In this document: piece by piece, positions 62,152 to 64,000 of the stretch
Layout of the letters: every line of letters starts with the position of its first letter
Numbering within the stretch: position 1 is the first letter of the stretch
Assembly (NCBI GenBank): GCA_023410475.1
Contig: JAEYPS010000010.1
Coordinates: 22,757-86,756, forward strand
DNA: 64,000 nt
Direction: 5' to 3'
Source: Bacillota bacterium
GTDB taxonomy: Bacteria > Bacillota > Clostridia > Christensenellales > SZUA-584
Notes under the pieces: generated by a model
The model's database searches: none
The model's input: only the letters and a program-made list of their open reading frames with translations
Told to the model about the DNA's origin: nothing
Position numbers and translations under genes: made by a program

Positions 62152-62204
62152 ATACGCGAAAATTAATATAATGTCAAAGGTAGGTAAAGAAAGGAGCGAT
62201 AAAT

Positions 62205-62603
62205 ATGGGAAAACTGCAGTATCTTTCGGGTGAGTGGGCGGCCGAGGTAAAGAAGCGGCTGCGTGAAGGCCTGACGCCGGAGAAGATGAACAACCTTACG
62301 TCGTCTATGAACAACCTGTACAAAAACTGCCCGGGAGGCGCCGACAAGTATTTCTTTGTGGGGTTCGCTGACGGCGTCGTGGAGCGCGTGGAGACGGGTG
62401 AGGGCGAAGGCCCCAAGGCCGAGTTTACAATAACGGGCGACTACGAGACGTTCGCGAAGATATCGCGCGCGGAGCTCGGCGCTCAAAGGGCGCTGATGGG
62501 CGGAAAGCTCAAGCTGCGTGGCAACATGGTAAAGGCGCTTAAGCTCGCATCGCTGTGCGACCGCATAAACAAAATAGTCGCGACGATACCGGCAGAGTAT
62601 TAA
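62205..62603 (+). CDS. SCP2 sterol-binding domain protein
   Basis: 132 residues with AAAGGAGCG before the ATG. The whole protein is one SCP-2 fold, a lipid- or acyl-binding pocket: YFFVGFADGVVERVETGEGE, AEFTITGDYETFAKISRAEL and QRALMGGKLKLRGNMVKALK are typical strands and helices. Such single-domain forms are soluble and their ligands in Clostridia are unknown. It is 13 nt upstream of the M24 gene, so the two are probably co-expressed. Confidence 0.87.
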   Translation: MGKLQYLSGEWAAEVKKRLREGLTPEKMNNLTSSMNNLYKNCPGGADKYFFVGFADGVVERVETGEGEGPKAEFTITGDYETFAKISRAELGAQRALMGGKLKLRGNMVKALKLASLCDRINKIVATIPAEY

Positions 62604-62616
62604 GGAGGGGAATGAT

Positions 62617-63825
62617 ATGAGCAAGGATCCGTATTTTATCGACTTTCCCGCGAGGATAGCTTCTATACAGGCCGATATGAAAAAAGAGGGTATAGACGTT
62701 TACTTAGGCTCGCGCCTTCGTACCATGAGCTGGACGACGGACGCGTTTTTCCCGTGGCGCAGCTTTATAGTCATACCCGCCGAAGGGCTGCCGACGGCTT
62801 TTACATTCGTTATAGACGCGGCGAGAGCGGCGGACGAGTCGTGGCTGGACGATGAACATGTGTTGGGATTCGCGCCCATGGGAGGGCAGGACCAGATATC
62901 GCAGATAGCGTATATGATAGAGGAACTGCTGCCGGGCGGCGGCGTGGTCGGCGTAGAGACTGGGATGTCCAATTACCTGCCCGAAGGCAACCTGACATAT
63001 TACGAGTATAAGGCGTTTGAGGAGGCGCTGCCAAAGTGCAGGCTAAAAAACGCGCACTACATAATCGACAGGCTGTCGCTCATCAAGGACGAGGGTACTA
63101 TAAACCGCTTCCGTGAGGCAAGCCGCATAGTGGACGTAGGCCACGAGGCTGTCTATAACGCCCTTAAAAACGGCGGCTGGAAAGGCATGACCGAGACGGA
63201 GATAGCCGGAATAGCTGCGCTCGCTATGCGCAGGGCGGGCAGCGTATGGGAGTGGTCGTTTACGGGCGGAAACGAGATAGCGGCGGGTTACCGCTCGGGG
63301 TTCGCGGGCGGGGCGTGCACGCCTCCTACGACGAAGCAGCTCAAAGCGGGAGAACCGCTGATGGTCGACATACACGCGCTCTTTAAGTTGGCATGCGGAG
63401 ACCACAGCCATAACTACCTTATAGCGCCCGCCACAAAGCGGCAGCTGTGGCACGCGAAGAACTTCACCGATATCGTGGATAAAACGCTGAAAGCCTACCG
63501 CGCGGGCGTTACGCCGTCCTCGCTCGCCGAAGAGATGATGGCGTTCGCGGAGGAGCGGGGCTTTGCCGATTTTATGGTGCCGGGGTTTGAGCATGGCATA
63601 GGAATGCTGGGCGACGAATGGCGCATAGGAGGCCACGAAGGCCCGTTCCCCTATTGGACGGACCCCGACCATGTTTATCTGGAAGGCGAAGTGCTTATAT
63701 GCGCTATGCAGTACGCCTGCCCCTTAGAGGACATCGGCTTCAGATATGAGAACCCGATACTGATAAAAAAAGACTGCTGCGAATGGATGAGCAAATACCC
63801 GCTCGCTGTCGACGTGATAGAATAA
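62617..63825 (+). CDS. M24 (creatinase/prolidase) family protein
   Basis: 402 residues, with a creatinase-type N-terminal domain (~1-150) and a pita-bread C-terminal domain. Metal-ligand positions seen are Asp in EPLMVDIHALF, Asp in LACGDHSHNYL, His in GFEHGIGM and Glu in GFRYENPILI. The fifth ligand, normally Glu of an 'EP' motif, appears replaced (VLICAMQYACP). It may be a metal-free creatinase-like hydrolase rather than an aminopeptidase. Pairing with an SCP2 protein suggests a small hydrophobic substrate. Confidence 0.85.
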   Translation: MSKDPYFIDFPARIASIQADMKKEGIDVYLGSRLRTMSWTTDAFFPWRSFIVIPAEGLPTAFTFVIDAARAADESWLDDEHVLGFAPMGGQDQISQIAYMIEELLPGGGVVGVETGMSNYLPEGNLTYYEYKAFEEALPKCRLKNAHYIIDRLSLIKDEGTINRFREASRIVDVGHEAVYNALKNGGWKGMTETEIAGIAALAMRRAGSVWEWSFTGGNEIAAGYRSGFAGGACTPPTTKQLKAGEPLMVDIHALFKLACGDHSHNYLIAPATKRQLWHAKNFTDIVDKTLKAYRAGVTPSSLAEEMMAFAEERGFADFMVPGFEHGIGMLGDEWRIGGHEGPFPYWTDPDHVYLEGEVLICAMQYACPLEDIGFRYENPILIKKDCCEWMSKYPLAVDVIE

Positions 63826-63887
63826 ACGCTCATTTGTGGGGGTGAAAATAAGCGGCGCCTTTAGCATAGGCGCTCAGGTTAATGACA

Positions 63888-63925
63888 AACACCCCGTTTT
63901 CAGGAGAAGACGGGGTGTTAATTTT
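63888..63925 (+). terminator. Hairpin terminator after the M24 gene
   Basis: AACACCCCGT (63888-63897) and ACGGGGTGTT (63910-63919) form a perfect 10-bp stem, followed by AATTTTAG. The T-run is short, so efficiency is uncertain. Confidence 0.65.
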
Positions 63926-64000
63926 AGTAAGAACAGGCTTGCACTTGAATAAAACCACGAATGAGAAACAGAAACTGAGATAAGAACTGCCCGCCCAGTG

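Overview
The window looks like chromosome from a spore-forming member of the Clostridia (Bacillota). The evidence is a GerA-type germination subunit at the left edge, a bacterial V-type ATPase operon of the Enterococcus/Clostridia kind, SAM-I and NiCo-like riboswitches of Firmicutes type, MEP-pathway isoprenoid genes, strong GGAGG ribosome sites, TTG/GTG starts, and host genes rich in ATA (Ile) and AGG (Arg) codons. The genus cannot be named from what is visible. No rRNA, tRNA or CRISPR array was seen.

Layout. 1-7266: partial gerA, an ABC-2 exporter with its TetR regulator and twin operators, and a MacB/FtsX-type ABC exporter. 7326-8759: an IS110-family element with a structured upstream region that may encode its bridge RNA. 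8942-14149: alanine dehydrogenase, secreted and membrane proteins, and a QueG-like Fe-S protein. 14212-24081: rpiB-upp followed by a nine-gene V-ATPase operon whose K subunit keeps all Na+-ligand positions. 24334-31993: an amino-acid kinase, three tandem lipoprotein paralogues, recF, a ZIP transporter and a decayed ferredoxin gene. 32021-45649: leuS-queT, rqcP-ispDF, a SIMPL protein under two palindromes, radC, corA with a leader, an independently transcribed structured RNA, an Fe-S/ispE/rsmG operon and a ttcA-like gene. 45876-52754: SAM riboswitch-metK, a glycosyltransferase, recD2 and comFC. 52716-55267: an AT-rich restriction-modification-like island. 55431-63825: HD hydrolase, aminotransferase, GrpB protein, CDF transporter with NiCo-like riboswitch, NagZ-like lipoprotein, an acidic EF-hand protein, and a TetR/SCP2/M24 cluster.

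How parts work together. The V-ATPase probably handles Na+ and stands where many Firmicutes carry the F-ATPase operon (after rpiB-upp). Metal balance is served by CorA, ZIP and CDF proteins, two of them behind RNA leaders. IspDF and IspE supply isoprenoid precursors. QueT and two QueG-like Fe-S proteins suggest queuosine salvage and maturation.

The most unusual items are the promoter-plus-terminator RNA at 41240-41540, the possible IS110 bridge RNA at 7338-7485, the methylase island with no recognisable endonuclease, the corA leader with a six-codon reading frame, and the 70-residue acidic protein with one canonical EF-hand loop. Assignments rest on reading motifs by eye; no database search was possible.
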